Shown here one piece after another: positions 48,766 through 60,390 of a stretch of 64,000 bases of DNA. This DNA is from Diphasiastrum complanatum. Its lineage: Eukaryota > Streptophyta > Lycopodiopsida > Lycopodiales > Lycopodiaceae. The notes below the pieces were generated by a model. That model ran no database searches. It saw only the letters and a list, made by a program, of their open reading frames with translations, and had not been told where the DNA came from. The stretch's first letter is position 1. Every line of letters begins with the position of its first letter. The position numbers and the translations under genes were made by a program. Location of the stretch: positions 72,299,349 through 72,363,348 of the forward strand of contig CM055096.1 in NCBI GenBank assembly GCA_029204225.1, in the 5' to 3' direction.

Positions 48766-49059
48766 TGATTAAGTAAAAAATGTATACATGTATGAATGTA
48801 GTCAGATGCACGATCTCTCTGAATACAACACTTTGGAAGTCAGAGAGAGAGACATCGAATAGTGCACTCTTTTTTGTGTATAAATTCATTGATCAACTCA
48901 TTATATAATACATTGATGCGCTATTAATTATTTATACATGGTAGTTATAAAATTAAAAGATTGCTAAACTGATACATTTACAAGATCGATTAAGGCACTA
49001 CATTCCGCTGTTAGCTGTCGCTCTCGAGAATCTAATTCTATTAGAGGTCCTGCAAAAAT

Positions 49060-49500
49060 CACGAGGTCGTAAAAGTGGATAGTCGAATAGTTAGTGGAGG
49101 GAAGTATAGATCCATAAAAATGGAGGACTTTTGTGATCAATGTGGAATCAAAAGGCAATTTATACAAGCCACACACTCCACAACTCAATGGCACAAGAAT
49201 AGCATGATTGTGGAGAGTTCTAGATCCATGCTTGCCGAGATGAAGCTACCAGAGAGATTTTGGTCTAACGTTTGCAGCACCGCAGTTTACCTCCAGAATA
49301 GGAGTCCTACCATTGTGATATCAAAGATAACACCAGAAGAAGCAATCACCAAGGTTATCTTTGATGAATCAATGATGTATAAGGATGAGGACGCTAAAAT
49401 AATCAACACATCACATACTAAGGATGGTGTTGTGAGAATTCTTCTTGATGATCAACCATTTATGGATATCTCTGATGATGTGCACGGTGATGCACCTCGT
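49060..49500 (+). pseudogene. Copia integrase fragment with internal deletion
   Basis: The frame reads SGGKYRSIKMEDFCDQCGIK (around the second Asp, with the DNGGEY box altered), MIVESSRSMLAEMKLPERFW and AVYLQNRSPTIVISKITPEE. It then jumps to the part after integrase (IFDESMMYKDEDAKIINTSH). About 100 residues between these blocks are missing. The frame continues through unrelated DNA to 49740. Confidence 0.8.
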
Positions 49501-49742
49501 AATACTACTCCACCACCTCATGAGGTAGGAGCTCGAAATTCATCGTTGGATGCCTCTTTTGGTTCGATCTCCATGATCGTAAAGTTACTCAAGTTTAGAT
49601 GTGCATGCTACACACAAAATCATTGCAGACAAGGTAATGGATATTTTACAAGCTTTGATATGCTTTGCAAAATAGCAGGTTGCATGCTGTTTTTATTATG
49701 TGCTTTCATGTTTCATGGGTGCCTAGGCCTCCTCTTGTAGAT

Positions 49743-50186
49743 GCAAAATGAAATACGTGCCCACTTTCCTATGAAGTTGAAGAGCAAAATACATGCATGT
49801 TGCATTTTAGGTGCGCACTTTTTGTGAAGTTGAATGCCCCAAAATTCTTGCTTGTTGCAGTTCATGCACCCATTTTTAGTGAAATTGAAGGTCAAAAGGA
49901 CAAAATACCTATGCGTGTCACATTTCAGGTGCCTACTTTCCCTAAAGTTGAAGGCCAAAAACACCTTGTGGCTTGCCCATGTCTCGTTCTATATGGAGAA
50001 CACACATTTGCGCAATTTTTTGTGAGGTTGACATGCAAAATACATCCCTATTGTGCTTATGAACAATTGCTTTTGCTTCTCTTGTCAAGAGTTTCAGCCT
50101 GCTGCATTTTAACACCTTAACAATAAACAATTGCTTTGGTTTAGCCTTTCGATACTTTCAACCTTCTTGCATTTTAGCACCTTAAA
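49743..50186. repeat. Degenerate tandem repeat upstream of H2A.X, period about 60 bp
   Basis: Units with GTGC(C/G)CACTTT, AAGTTGAA and CAAAAT recur at about 49743, 49801, 49857, 49920 and 49979. Two later, better matching units carry TTGCATTTTA(A/G)CACCTTAA (50092-50121 and 50156-50186). Confidence 0.65.
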
Positions 50187-50605
50187 TATAGGCTTCATCT
50201 CAAGGACTAAATAATAATCTTTATGAAATATTTCAAAGGATAAAAAGAAATCTAAATAAAACCTTAAAAACAATCCATTTCAAATATTCACATGTCATGC
50301 AACTATATTCTTTAGAAAAGGAAAGAACCTAAAAAAAAAAAAACTTATTATTGGAACGAATGAAGTCAAAACAAAAGCACATCAATGTTGCACAAGATTG
50401 CTAAGGCGTCCTTGCAAAGCAATGGGGTGCCAAAAACGCAATGCATGAATGAATGCAATGGTGACCTCCATTCTCCAAGCCAATTCTAGAAAACAAGATT
50501 ACAATTGCCCACAAATGAGATTTATTATGTGGACACTCCACATTCGTGCAACACTTTCATTTTAGGATTGCTTGGGTGGCAAGGCAACCAACGCATGAGG
50601 ATAGC

Positions 50606-50657
50606 TGACGTGTCCCACTTCTTTAACCGACGCTGCATTTGGTCTGGTCTTTATAAA
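50606..50657 (+). promoter_or_regulatory. H2A.X promoter elements
   Basis: TATAAA lies at 50652-50657, 109 nt before the start codon. TGACGT at 50606-50611 is the reverse complement of the ACGTCA hexamer found in plant histone promoters, where it supports S-phase expression. No histone octamer (CGCGGATC) was seen. Confidence 0.7.
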
Positions 50658-50765
50658 CCAGATGAGGGAGCAAAATTTGCCATTCATTTTCTTGTCGCCC
50701 ATCGTTCCGATCCATACTTTTTTGCTTTTTGTTCCAGATCTGTTCCTAGTCTTGAATTTGGGATC

Positions 50766-51359
50766 ATGAGTTCGAAGGAAGGGGGGGCGACTGGTAGCGG
50801 AGGCAGAGGCAAGGCCAAGGCCTCGAAATCGGTGTCCCGATCCCATAAGGCTGGCTTGCAGTTTCCCGTAGGAAGGATTGCCAGATTTCTCAAGGCTGGA
50901 AAGTATGCCGAGCGTGTCGGAGCTGGTGCTCCGGTTTACATGGCGGCCGTCTTAGAGTATCTGGCTGCCGAGGTGAGGGTCTCGAGGGTTTTATTTTCTT
51001 ATAGAAGTGGTTACAATCGAACTGTAGGGTTCTAGTATTTAATATTCGCGTTGGATCAGCTAATGTATTGTGATCCGTCTTGAAAGCAAAGGGCCTGTTA
51101 GTTTTATGATGAAATCCGTGTTGTGTTGCTTTTGTAGGTTTTGGAGTTGGCTGGCAATGCTGCTCGTGACAACAAAAAGAACAGAATCATACCCCGCCAT
51201 ATTCAGCTGGCTGTGAGGAATGATGAGGAGCTAAGTAAACTGCTTGGAAGTGTAGTGATTGCAAGTGGTGGCGTGCTTCCTAATATCAATCAATCGTTGT
51301 TGCCAAAGAAATCTGGAAAGGGCAAAGGGGAGATAGGAAGCATTTCTCAGGAGTTTTAG
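50766..51359 (+). CDS. H2A.X: Histone H2A.X
   Basis: Two exons (50766-50972 and 51138-51359) with a 165-bp GT-AG intron give a 142-residue histone. The H2A fold is complete: [58 protein letters not shown] and [13 protein letters not shown], with the nucleosome acidic-patch residues in NDEELSKLL. The C terminus is SQEF, the plant form of the H2A.X motif, whose Ser139 is phosphorylated at DNA breaks by ATM/ATR-type kinases. The start at 50766 gives the normal N-terminal tail; the frame is open further upstream but reads through the promoter. AATAAG at 51398-51403 may serve polyadenylation. No defects seen; likely expressed in dividing cells. Confidence 0.97.
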
Positions 51360-51403
51360 CTTCTACTCAGGCTCATTTTAAAGCTTATGGCATTGTAAAT
51401 AAG

Positions 51404-51726
51404 GCTTACGAGGTTTTGAAGGAATTTTGTATCCTGTAACTTAAAACGATAAAGACTCACATTTACATTTCTTGAGCGTAGTTTGTCCAGCACTGCTACT
51501 TACGTATTTAATTATTCAGCTTATCTTTCCAATGTCTTCTTTTTTTGTGAATATTGCAATCCTGCTAATAGGTTTCTCGTGGATTCTCAGCATGGTAGAA
51601 TCTATGAGCAAACACTTGGAACGCTAGATCATTTGTAGAACAGTGTAATTTGGAATAGGCTCTTGGTGATCCATGCTTTCCGAGGTAGCAAAATTTAGCA
51701 TTTAGTTGCTTGTCATAGTTGGTGCA
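51404..51726. other. 3' flank of H2A.X, nothing recognised
   Basis: Transcribed 3' untranslated sequence probably extends into this stretch. No other feature seen. Confidence 0.5.
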
Positions 51727-51910
51727 CATAGAGAACCAGGTCTAAAGCTGAAGATTGATCAAAAAGAGTTTCATAGCCTTTTCTTGATCATGTAGAAGCA
51801 ACAAACATATTGAGTATGCATAGAGAACCAGGCCTAAAGCTGAAGATTGATCAAAAAGAGTTTCATAGCCTTTTCTTGAGCAAGTAGAAGCAACAAAGCT
51901 ATCGAGTATG
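51727..51910. repeat. 92-bp tandem duplication
   Basis: Units 51727-51818 and 51819-51910 both start CATAGAGAACCAGG and differ at only a few positions, so the duplication is recent compared with the other repeats here. Confidence 0.92.
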
Positions 51911-53459
51911 CATCAAGTGATTGCTATGGCTTGAACATGTTAGATTTGACATGTCATGATGGTATGTGACATGCAAAAATGTTGTTGTAGCTATTGTTAT
52001 ATGAATGATCACAATATGCAAGATTTGAAACTTGAACTATGCCAACAATCATAATTATATGTAGTGTTGATGATACTAGTGCTAGTTGCACAACCTATAA
52101 TCCATGTAGTAAGTAAATGCTCTGCAATATGCTTATTGTCCCAAGCAAATTATAGTGGTGTAGTCAATTACAATGCCAAAACAATATAAGCACTAGTGTG
52201 TGCCCAAAGCCTTGGCATTTTGCAATTAGTTTTATTATGAGTTTAATGGTTTTCTTTGCTTATGAGTCAACAAAGATGTATCACAAGGTCTTGGGGGCCA
52301 TTAATATGTGTTGGGAATTGTGTTTGGCTTGTGTTGGTAGAGGGAGTTCAGATCTGGCGATTGGATTTTTGATGTTAGTTGAATTTGTCTGTGGAACTCT
52401 TTTTTATAGTTTTGTTGTGATTTGACGTGCCCCTTTGTCTTGGAATATAATGTTGTTTGATAAAATATATATTTTATGGATTTGTTGATTAAGCTTGACA
52501 TGCTTGATAGAATCAGTCTAGCTCCCATATATGGATCTTGGGAGTTGTCTTGGCAAGTAGAATCACCTTGGCTCTTAGACATGGGTTTTAGAAGTTAACT
52601 AGGCCATGCCTTGAGTTTTACAGCTAGCTCATGACTTGTGACTACTTCATTGGCTCACCATAGGTTGGAGGCTCAGTCCTTGACTTCCTAATTTGCTTTG
52701 GGACCTTTTGAGAGTGTCACTCAAAATTCTTATGGGGTAGATTTGGTACTTTCGAGTCACCTTTACAACATTCTTTCCTCGTTTGAGAAAGTTGATGTCT
52801 TCATCAGGGCCAAACTAGACTTATGACACATGGCACATGGTTAATTCATTGGCCAATGTTGTAAAGCTACCTTTACAAGCTTTATTTTCAGTGCCACTGG
52901 CGCCAGCATTGTCCTCGACGCTAGCAGCGCCCCTACTGCTTCTGGTGCCACTGTGACCAGAATCCAGCCGGCGTCAAGTTTCTATGGCTGAAAATCTTTG
53001 ATCAGTTCTAGCGAAATCCAGAGAGGTCAGATCGATGTGCAATCACCTCACACGATCTAGGCATGATTAAAGGAAGCCTAGGGATTAATAAATTCTAGAG
53101 AGAGAAAATGACTTTCTAGAGAGAAAATTCTAGAGAGAGAAAACGTGCTTTACCAGCTTGGGTAGCGTACTTGGTATGAGGGGAGGTGGCGAATCCCACC
53201 AATACTATAGGGGAGTGCGGGTTGCGACTCAGAGCGAGGTCCAACCAAGTCTCAGCCTCCCTTGTTGGATTGTTGTCCTGGCACTCGCTTGGCATGCCAA
53301 TGTCCCGGAGACTAGGGTCGGTCACACACTTGAAATGTAACCTTTTCAGATTTATCAATAAAGTGGGATTTTTCTCAAACTGACTTTGATTACCTTCTGG
53401 GTTTCAGTGTTCAGTAAAAGCGCTAGTTGTAAGGCCGCTTTAAACTTTTTAATTTGGCA
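51911..53459. other. Intergenic DNA, no gene recognised
   Basis: The part from about 52880 is richer in G and C (CTGGCGCCAG-like pieces near 52900). A TTTATCAATAAAG-type segment near 53350 looks like a polyadenylation context. It may be the edge of the structured repeat that follows, or an unidentified LTR. Confidence 0.35.
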
Positions 53460-53960
53460 CATAGCTGAGGGTCGTATCTTGGGACGCCAGCGGTATGTCG
53501 TCGGGACCATTCGGTCCGTGGCGCCAGCGGTATGCTGTCGTCTCCATATTTGTCGCGGCTTGTGGTTCTGAGTGTTCCTTGCATGAACGTGAATGGGTTA
53601 AGCTCTTGGGGAACGGGCTCTAACCTGTCGGCTGAGTTGGATGGCTTGCTTGGGTGGAAGTTACCTGTTTATAGCTGTCCAGTCTGGCGTGGTGCCAGGT
53701 TGGCTTCAAGCGCTCATGATGAAGCTTTCAGTTGGTTAAGTCTGATGCAAGTCAGACCGCTTGCTTGGAATGGATGTTACTTGTTTGTAACGAAGCTTCG
53801 AGTTGGTTAAGTTTGATGTATGTCGGGCGGCTGGCGCGGAGGGAAGTCACCCACATCGGGACCCCTGATCTGGCATGGCGCCAGGTTGGATCTTAATGTT
53901 GGTTTCGGAACTTCAAATTGGTTAAGTCTGATCTTTGTTGGCGAGCTCTACTTCTACATC
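53460..53960. repeat. GC-richer tandem repeat with conserved hairpins
   Basis: Three tandem units (about 53636-53752, 53753-53822 and 53823-53940) end in TTGGTTAAGTYTGAT. Units one and three contain CTGGC-5nt-GCCAG hairpins (53684-53698 and 53870-53884). The middle unit lacks that part. Upstream, CGCCAGCGGTATG occurs twice (53485-53497, 53522-53534) and flanks the hairpin GGACC-ATTC-GGTCC (53504-53517). Confidence 0.65.
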
Positions 53961-53988
53961 AGAAAAGTTTTGTGGATTCAATGGCAAA

Positions 53989-55158
53989 CCACAGACTTTC
54001 AAGGAGGCAATTGAATGTCCATAGAAGGACAAATGGATCCAAGCCATGAACGAGGAGATGGAATCCATGAGGAAGAATTAGGTATGGACGTTGCAGCCAT
54101 TACCAGATAAGCGAAAGGCTTTCAAATGCAAATGGGTTTACAAACTAAAGTATGGACCAGATGGAGATGTCTCGAAATATAAGGCAAGACTGGTGGCCAA
54201 GGGATTCTCTCAGAGATATGGTATTGATTATTTTGAAACCTGCTCTCCTGTCGTGAAACATTTGTCCCTATGTTTACTATTTGCATATGTAGCTGCTTAT
54301 GACCTCATGATCTACATTGTGGACGAGAAGACAACCTTCTTGCATGGTTAGCTAAACGAAGAGGTCTACATGAATCAACTGCCAGGTTATGTCTCGAAGT
54401 CACTTCCTAATTATGCATGCAAAACGCATAGGAGTATCTATGGTCTGAAGCAGTCAGCTCAACAATGGTACAAAAAGAAGGATCAAGCCTTGAAATCCTT
54501 GGGATTCAAGCCACTAATGGCTGATTCCAATGTGTATGTAAGAATTACAGATGGGAAGATCATCAATGTGTATGTGGACGACACTCTGATACTCTACAAG
54601 AGTGAGAAGCTGATTGCTGAAGTGAAAAATGACATCTCGAAACATTTCGAAATTGTCAGCAACCATGACTTTCGTTCCAATGTTGCAGACCACCTTCATT
54701 GAAACGAATGACATGGTTGTTGACAGTCGACTCGAAGATGTTCTGTTCGTGCCTACACTGCAGCAGGACTTGCTATCAAATTCTCTGGGTCAGCAAGAAG
54801 CAGACCATTGTGGCTCAGTCATCCTACGAAGCAGAGTACGGTGCAGCAGCTAAGATGGCCAACAAAATCATTTGGCTCCAACAGTTTCTTGATGAACTAG
54901 GTGAAACGAGGAATGAATCTATGATTTTGCAGATGGACAATACACTGCAATACATCTAACAAAGGATCTTGTGTTTCACTCAAGGATGAAACACATCGCA
55001 ATCAAATACCATTTGATAAGGGTCTGATCGGGAAGAAGATGCTGCAAACTACTTTCATTGGAACAAAGGAGATGGTTGCTGACATTTTCACAAAGGTCTG
55101 TTCGAGAAACAGAGGAGCAGTCTTGGAGTCGTCAAGCTATCATGCTTTGAGAGGGAGA
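53989..55158 (+). pseudogene. Copia RT and RNase H remnant
   Basis: The frame starts in the RT N-terminal region (TFKEAIECP, stop, KDKWIQAMNEEMESM, then a stop where Gln is usual) and runs through FKCKWVYKLKYGPDGDV, ARLVAKGFSQRYGIDYFET, a TAG after FLHG, and YGLKQSAQQWYKKK. The active site VYVDDTLILYKSE is intact. After a deletion come RNase H blocks QSSYEAEYGAAAKMANKI and WLQQFLDELGETR. The last residues before the LTR are ADIFTK-type sequence. Gag, protease and integrase are missing. Confidence 0.88.
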
Positions 55159-55926
55159 TGAAGAAACGAAATGTTTCTAATGCCAAAGCTTTGCTAGCTT
55201 TCAATCCTGAACCTTTCACAAAAGGTGACAAGACATGACACGACACGACACAACATGAAATCAGTCATGCTCCTCAACTAACCAAGAAGATCAGCCAAGT
55301 ACCATGGGGTACAAATATTAGATCAGATATCATGACATCAGCAGAAGCACTCTAGATCGTGGCTAATCTGCCACTCTTGTAATTCATGATTAGTTGTAGA
55401 TGTTTAATCACTCTAATATAGAAGTTACACGACGCGACTATATACTTTCTATTTGATGCATAATACAGAATGTTAGTAAGCAAGACAAGAAATCAGAAGA
55501 CGAAAATATAGAATACAAGTCTATTTGCATGCGAGACGATTTTATAGAGGATCTGTAGATCCAGAAGTCCGCTAGTAAGCGAGACATGATTCGTGAGAGA
55601 ACTGTATTTCTCTCACACCAACGCACTGCGTGGATCTGTCATGCAGTGCTTGAAGAATCAAGAAAACCAATAGATGATATTGTAGCTGTTGTGCACATTA
55701 TTAATCTGTATGATTGTATGATCTTGAATGAATTTTCGTCTGCTACTATTCGTGTGTCTGATTCACTTGTTCTTTTAATTTCGCACTTTGGTTTGATATT
55801 GTTGAGTGCTATATTAATTTGTTAAGGTAGATCAGTAGTGTCTATCTACACTCTGAAAGATTGTAGGAATGATAAAGCCGGTAGTGACCAGCGATCATAT
55901 CTGAATTCCTGACGAACTGATCTTGT
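55159..55926 (+). repeat. 3' LTR of the copia remnant
   Basis: The LTR starts TGAAGAAACGAAATG right after the polypurine tract GAGAGGGAGA. It aligns in inverted orientation to 44855-45616. The outer end is set where the two sequences part, after GATCTTGT. Confidence 0.8.
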
Positions 55927-56350
55927 TCGCGAATCCTTTCGCTTCGCTTCGTGATCACTTTGGCTGTAAGGGAAAATCAATTTTTAGAGCTCAATTAAGT
56001 TTTGTTTTGTTTCGCTTCATTTCGTCTTGTTTGGTTTCGTCTCGTCTCGTCTCGTCTCATTATAAAGCCTAATTGATCTTTTTGCAAATGCTTGTACTTC
56101 GTCTCGTTTCATGTCATTTCACGATCTTTGTGCTTCCAGCATGAATCAATGTCAGAGCTCGTTTAAGTTTCACTTCACTTCGCTTCGTTTCGTTTTCGTC
56201 TAGATTTCATCTCGTTTCCTTTCGTTGTATCACAGAGCCTGATTGATCCAACACAAATTATTCTCGAACAGAAATAATTCGAGTTTCACGAAACTGTTCG
56301 CGAATCGTTCGAGATTTTGTTTATCAGTTTGTAAACTTGATGGAGACAGA
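55927..56350. repeat. TTCG/CGTCT-rich repeat, two diverged copies
   Basis: Runs of TTTCGCTTCG- and CGTCTCGTCT-type sequence lie at about 55940-56080 and 56140-56250, separated by similar AGAGCTC- and CCTAATTGAT-type blocks. The two halves look like copies of one unit. No gene. Confidence 0.55.
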
Positions 56351-57172
56351 GCGTAAGCCCCCGACCACCAAATCACAAGTCTGATAGCTTGTTGGAGAGG
56401 TCAAAAGGAGTTTAAAATAGGCTAGATTGGTTCCATGCATGATCCCTTTGTGGATTGATAGCAATCAGTCCCCCAAAAATCACCAAAAAAGGCTTCACCA
56501 ATTATCTAACTTCACCAATTATCTACTTCACCAATTATCTAAAATCTCGGTTCTAACTTTGTGGACATCTTCAAAAGACTTTGATTCAGCTTTTGGAAAG
56601 CTCTAAAAGTTATTTTACAGCAGTATAGTATCCAACTTTATGAAAAACTTGCAAAAATAATGATTTTTGACAATTTTCCGATTTTTTCCTCTACATAAAG
56701 TTGATATTATTGACATGCAACCCTTTCTCACACACAATCCTTCTCTTTGCGATGGCCTTCGGTCAGCTACTTCGTAATAGATTGATACTGAAGCCTTGCG
56801 GTTCCCTGGTGGTTTCCCTTGGCTTCGTTGGTCTTCGCTTGTAACCGCAAGGTTGACCCTTGCAGTGCGTTGCAGTTGTGTTTGGTTTACTTTGACTTCG
56901 TAAGGGGTATGCAGGACTTTACAATTACCTGCGGTGCCTTCGTCAAAACCGTCTGCATGACTTAGCGGTTGTCTACGATGGCCTTCGTTGAAGTCGTTTG
57001 CATTGAGGTTATGGTGGTTTGCGGTTTCTACCTGTGGCAGTTCTCGTGTATTTCTGTAGGTATTCGTTCATAAGCTAGCAATGCTTTGTAGGTAGAAATT
57101 TCATGTTCTTCATTTATGGTGCCTTCAAATCCACCACTAGAAATGGTTGAATCTCCAAATTTGACCTGCAAC
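56351..57172 (-). other. Copia leader-like DNA with CTTCG-rich part
   Basis: 56351-56700 holds nothing recognised. From 56740 to 57020 GATGGCCTTCG, TGCGGT and GACTTCG pieces recur. The stretch next to the primer site (57028-57170) would be the leader of an element on the minus strand, but no gag start is convincing. Confidence 0.35.
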
Positions 57173-57186
57173 CTGCTCTGATACCA
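57173..57186 (-). other. Copia primer-binding site after a shared LTR
   Basis: TGGTATCAGAGCAG on the minus strand directly follows the LTR end TTTTCACA, with no spacer. Confidence 0.88.
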
Positions 57187-57959
57187 TGTGAAAATTACAG
57201 ATCCAAAATACACTTAATGGACCTTTGATCTTGGGTCAATTTGATCAACACATCTAGAACTAGTTAGAAGGTAGAAATCAACAATTTTAGCATGCTAGTT
57301 GTAAAGTCCTAAACACAAGATACTATCTAAACATGCCAATACAAGCAACCAACAAGGGAACGGATGGTGGACAAACCAGCCCAGCCAAACCTAGATCGTA
57401 CAGATCTAGTCCCCAAGCTATGGATCAATCTCAAAGAGGAATGAGGAATCACTCTAGCAGCATGTAGCTACCAATCACACAATCAAGCATGCACTAGTGA
57501 GAGCCCAGTAGGTATACTTATACCCTCCAAGGCCCATGCACCACTAGTAGTGCATTGTGACACCTCACTGGACACCTCTGTAGCCTATCTGGGCCACGTC
57601 ATCCAGTTCCCCAATGACTCACTTACAGACCCATACAAATTCACCATCATGAGTTTAGGCCTACAACCATTAATTATGACCTTATACACATAAGGGCCCC
57701 AATTCCTTTATAGTCATAACTACCTTACGGGTTGTTGGTATACCGATCTCTAGCGTGGACACGCTACCCAAGACCAGTCATGGGCATGGCATTCTTCCCC
57801 CCTTATTCAAGTTATATCCTCAGGAATCACATGACTAGACGTAGAACCAAAGTTGGTTTCACCTGACCCTAGATCAATGATCAATAAACGTGCAGGAAGA
57901 ATCATGAAATAGAAATTAGTCATTCACCAAGGAGACAACTGTGGGATTAATATCCAACA
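57187..57959 (-). repeat. Copia LTR with pol on one side and primer site on the other
   Basis: The 773-bp LTR runs on the minus strand from TGTTGGATAT (57959) to TTCACA (57187). A TATAAG lies at about 57518-57523. Upstream lies a pol gene ending in a polypurine tract (57960-57970). Downstream lies a primer site. It therefore serves as the 3' LTR of one internal region and the 5' LTR of another. Confidence 0.82.
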
Positions 57960-57970
57960 GTCCCCCTTAA

Positions 57971-58660
57971 GGTCACAGTTGGTGCCTTGCTATCTTCATC
58001 AAACTTTTCTATAATGCCTTTTAGATATACTTGCTGGCTAAGATAGATCTTCTTCTGAGGCCTATTTCTAGTAATGTGAATTCCTAGCAAAGAATGGACA
58101 GCTCCTAAATCAGTCGTGTCAAATTCCTTTGATAGATCACTCTTAGTAGTGTGCAAAAGATAAGTGTTGTTAGACAAAATAAATGCATTATCTACGTAAA
58201 GAGCTATGTGAATTGAATTGGTGCCTATATGCTTCGAATAAACATTACAGTCAGCTGAATTGTTTGCAAATCCCAATTGAATGAAATAAGAGTTGATTAT
58301 ATCAAACCATGCTCTTGCGGCCTGTTTCAGACCATAGATTGCTTTGTGCAGCTTGCACACTTTGTGCTCTTGGCCTTTGACTTCGAATCCTTCCGGTTGG
58401 AAGATATACAGCTCCTCTTCAACGTTGCCATTGAGAATTGACATCCATTTGGTGCATTTCGAGATCTTCTACAGTTGCTAACGCAATCAGAGTCCTGATT
58501 GACTGCATTTTGATGAAAGGACTGAAATTTTTTTGATAATCCACTCTTTGTACTTGAGTGAATCCTTTAGCCACCAATCGTGCTTTCCATTTAGCAATGG
58601 AACCATCAGAGTTGATCTTCTTCTTGAAGATCCACTTGTTGTCGATAACTTTCTTGTGAG
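57971..58660 (-). pseudogene. Copia reverse transcriptase, active-site mutant
   Basis: Blocks SILNGNVEEELYIFQPEGF, CKLHKAIYGLKQAARAWFD and TTDLGAVHSLLGIHI are clear. The catalytic box reads LYVDNAFILSN, so the second Asp of YVDD is Asn. RT ends abruptly where RNase H should begin. Confidence 0.88.
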
Positions 58661-58685
58661 TGAGAAAGTTGACCAGTGTCCAGGT

Positions 58686-59938
58686 CTAGTTCGTCAAAAG
58701 TGAGTTGTACTCGCTTTCCATAGCTTCTTGCCACTTCACAACATCCTTTGATTTACTTGCTTCAGCTAGGCTCTCTGGTTCTTTTGATGAAGTCCATAAT
58801 GATTGAGATGTGTACCTCTCAGGAACTGTCTGATTCCGTGAGGATCTGTGGACATTTGATTGACCAGGATGTGATGATGCTTCTTGTTGAATTTCTCCAT
58901 ATTTGCTCGAGCTAGCTTGGTCTGGTCTGATGACAGGTACTATCGGCTGCTCGGCTTCTGTAGTTGTAGCTGCAGGTTCTGTAGAAGAAACATTATTGTT
59001 GGAAGATTCCATTCTACGTAAAATAGAATGAAATGACATAGCATCATTTATGATGGTTGTTTGAAATCACAGTATGTATGTTCTTGAAATATTACATCCC
59101 TAGAGACAAATACTACATTGATGATGGATCATAAACTTTATGTTCATCAGGATAGCCAATGAAAATACATTTATTTGTCCCATGATCCAACTTCTTCCTA
59201 AGCTATTTAGGAATGCGAACAAAACATATACAACCAAAGATTTTTAACTGGCTGACACTAGGCTTGTGCCCATGCCAAACTTCATGAGGAGCTTTGTTGT
59301 TGACAGCTTTGGTGCTGGATCTGTTCTGCACGTAACAGGCTGTGACAGTAGCTTCTGCCCAGAACTTCGCATGTAGGTGTGCTTGATGTAGCATAGATCT
59401 GGTTGAGTTGAGAAGAGTTCGATTCTTCCTTTTTGCAATCCCGTTTTGTTGAGGTGAATAGGAAGTGGTGAAATTGTCTTCTAATGCCATGTTCAACCAT
59501 GTAGTCAGACATCTCATTAGAGAGGTATTCGTCGCCGCCATCAGTTCAGAGTGCCTTCACTTTTGTAGATGTTTGTGTCTCAACCATGCCCTTGAATCTC
59601 TTGAAGCATTCAAAGGCTTCATATTTGTGCTTAATGAACATGACTGTAGACCATCTAGAATAATCATCTCTGAAAGTGATAAAATAGATTGCATCTCCTA
59701 AGGACGGAGTTGGCATTGGACCACAAAGATCGCTATGTACAAGATCCAGTACATGCTTTGTTTTGATGGAATGTGATTTGGGAAACTTGCTTCTAGAGTG
59801 TTTGTCGTAGACGCATGATTCACAATAGAGAGATTTCCTATCTAATGAAGAAGGGAAATACAATCCATCAACTAAGTTATTACAACGCATATAGGAAAGT
59901 GATCTTGTATTCACGTGTCCAAATCGACTATGCCACAA
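58686..59938 (-). pseudogene. Copia integrase and linker
   Basis: Integrase zinc region LWHSRFGHVNTRSLSY and CESCVYDKHSRSKF; core with LDLVHSDLCGPMPTP, then after a stop TDGGDEYLSNEM (the usual GGEY reads GDEY) and QQNGIAKRKNRTLL, where the catalytic Glu is Lys. It continues with YVQNRSSTKAVNNKAPHEVW and KIFGCICFVRIPK. The linker (58686-59039) is Ser/Pro-rich and ends EAMESEYNSLLTN. Confidence 0.88.
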
Positions 59939-60061
59939 AATAGCATTATCGTTTACATTTTCATGAGAGATGCTAGCTAATGCAACTGAATTAAAGAGTA
60001 CGTAAAGACTTCCGACTCTAGTGCATGTAGTCAGAGTAGTATCTTCTTCGGATATTGTACA

Positions 60062-60390
60062 CTACTCAGATGAGAAAGTAACAGTGTAGCCCTCATCAGT
60101 TATCTTAGAGACCGATAACAGGTTTTTTGATAGCTGAGGAACATGAAGGACATTGGGAACACAAATAGATAGATCGTTGTTGAAAGTGATCTTCACTGTT
60201 CCTTTGCCTTCCACGCATATGATGCTTGAATCTCCGAGGTAGATGAATTGATTTCTGCTGTAAACTGCATACTCGATAAACCATTCCTTGCGAGAGGTCA
60301 TGTATTGGGTAGCGCCGCTGTCCAGGTACCAGCTATCATAGTCTTTGTTGCTGTTGTTGTGAGCCATTAACAAATGTGTATCTTGCTCCT
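60062..60390 (-). pseudogene. Copia protease
   Basis: The site reads DSWYLDSGATQYMTSRKEW, followed by YLGDSSIICVEGKGTVKI and VPNVLHVPQLSKNLLSVSK. The catalytic DSGA is intact. Upstream the frame is broken by the gypsy-derived insert. Confidence 0.88.

Noticed and set aside
50505-50765. N-terminal extension of H2A.X
   Set aside because: The frame is open upstream but crosses the TATA box and has no histone similarity; the ATG at 50766 gives a normal H2A tail.
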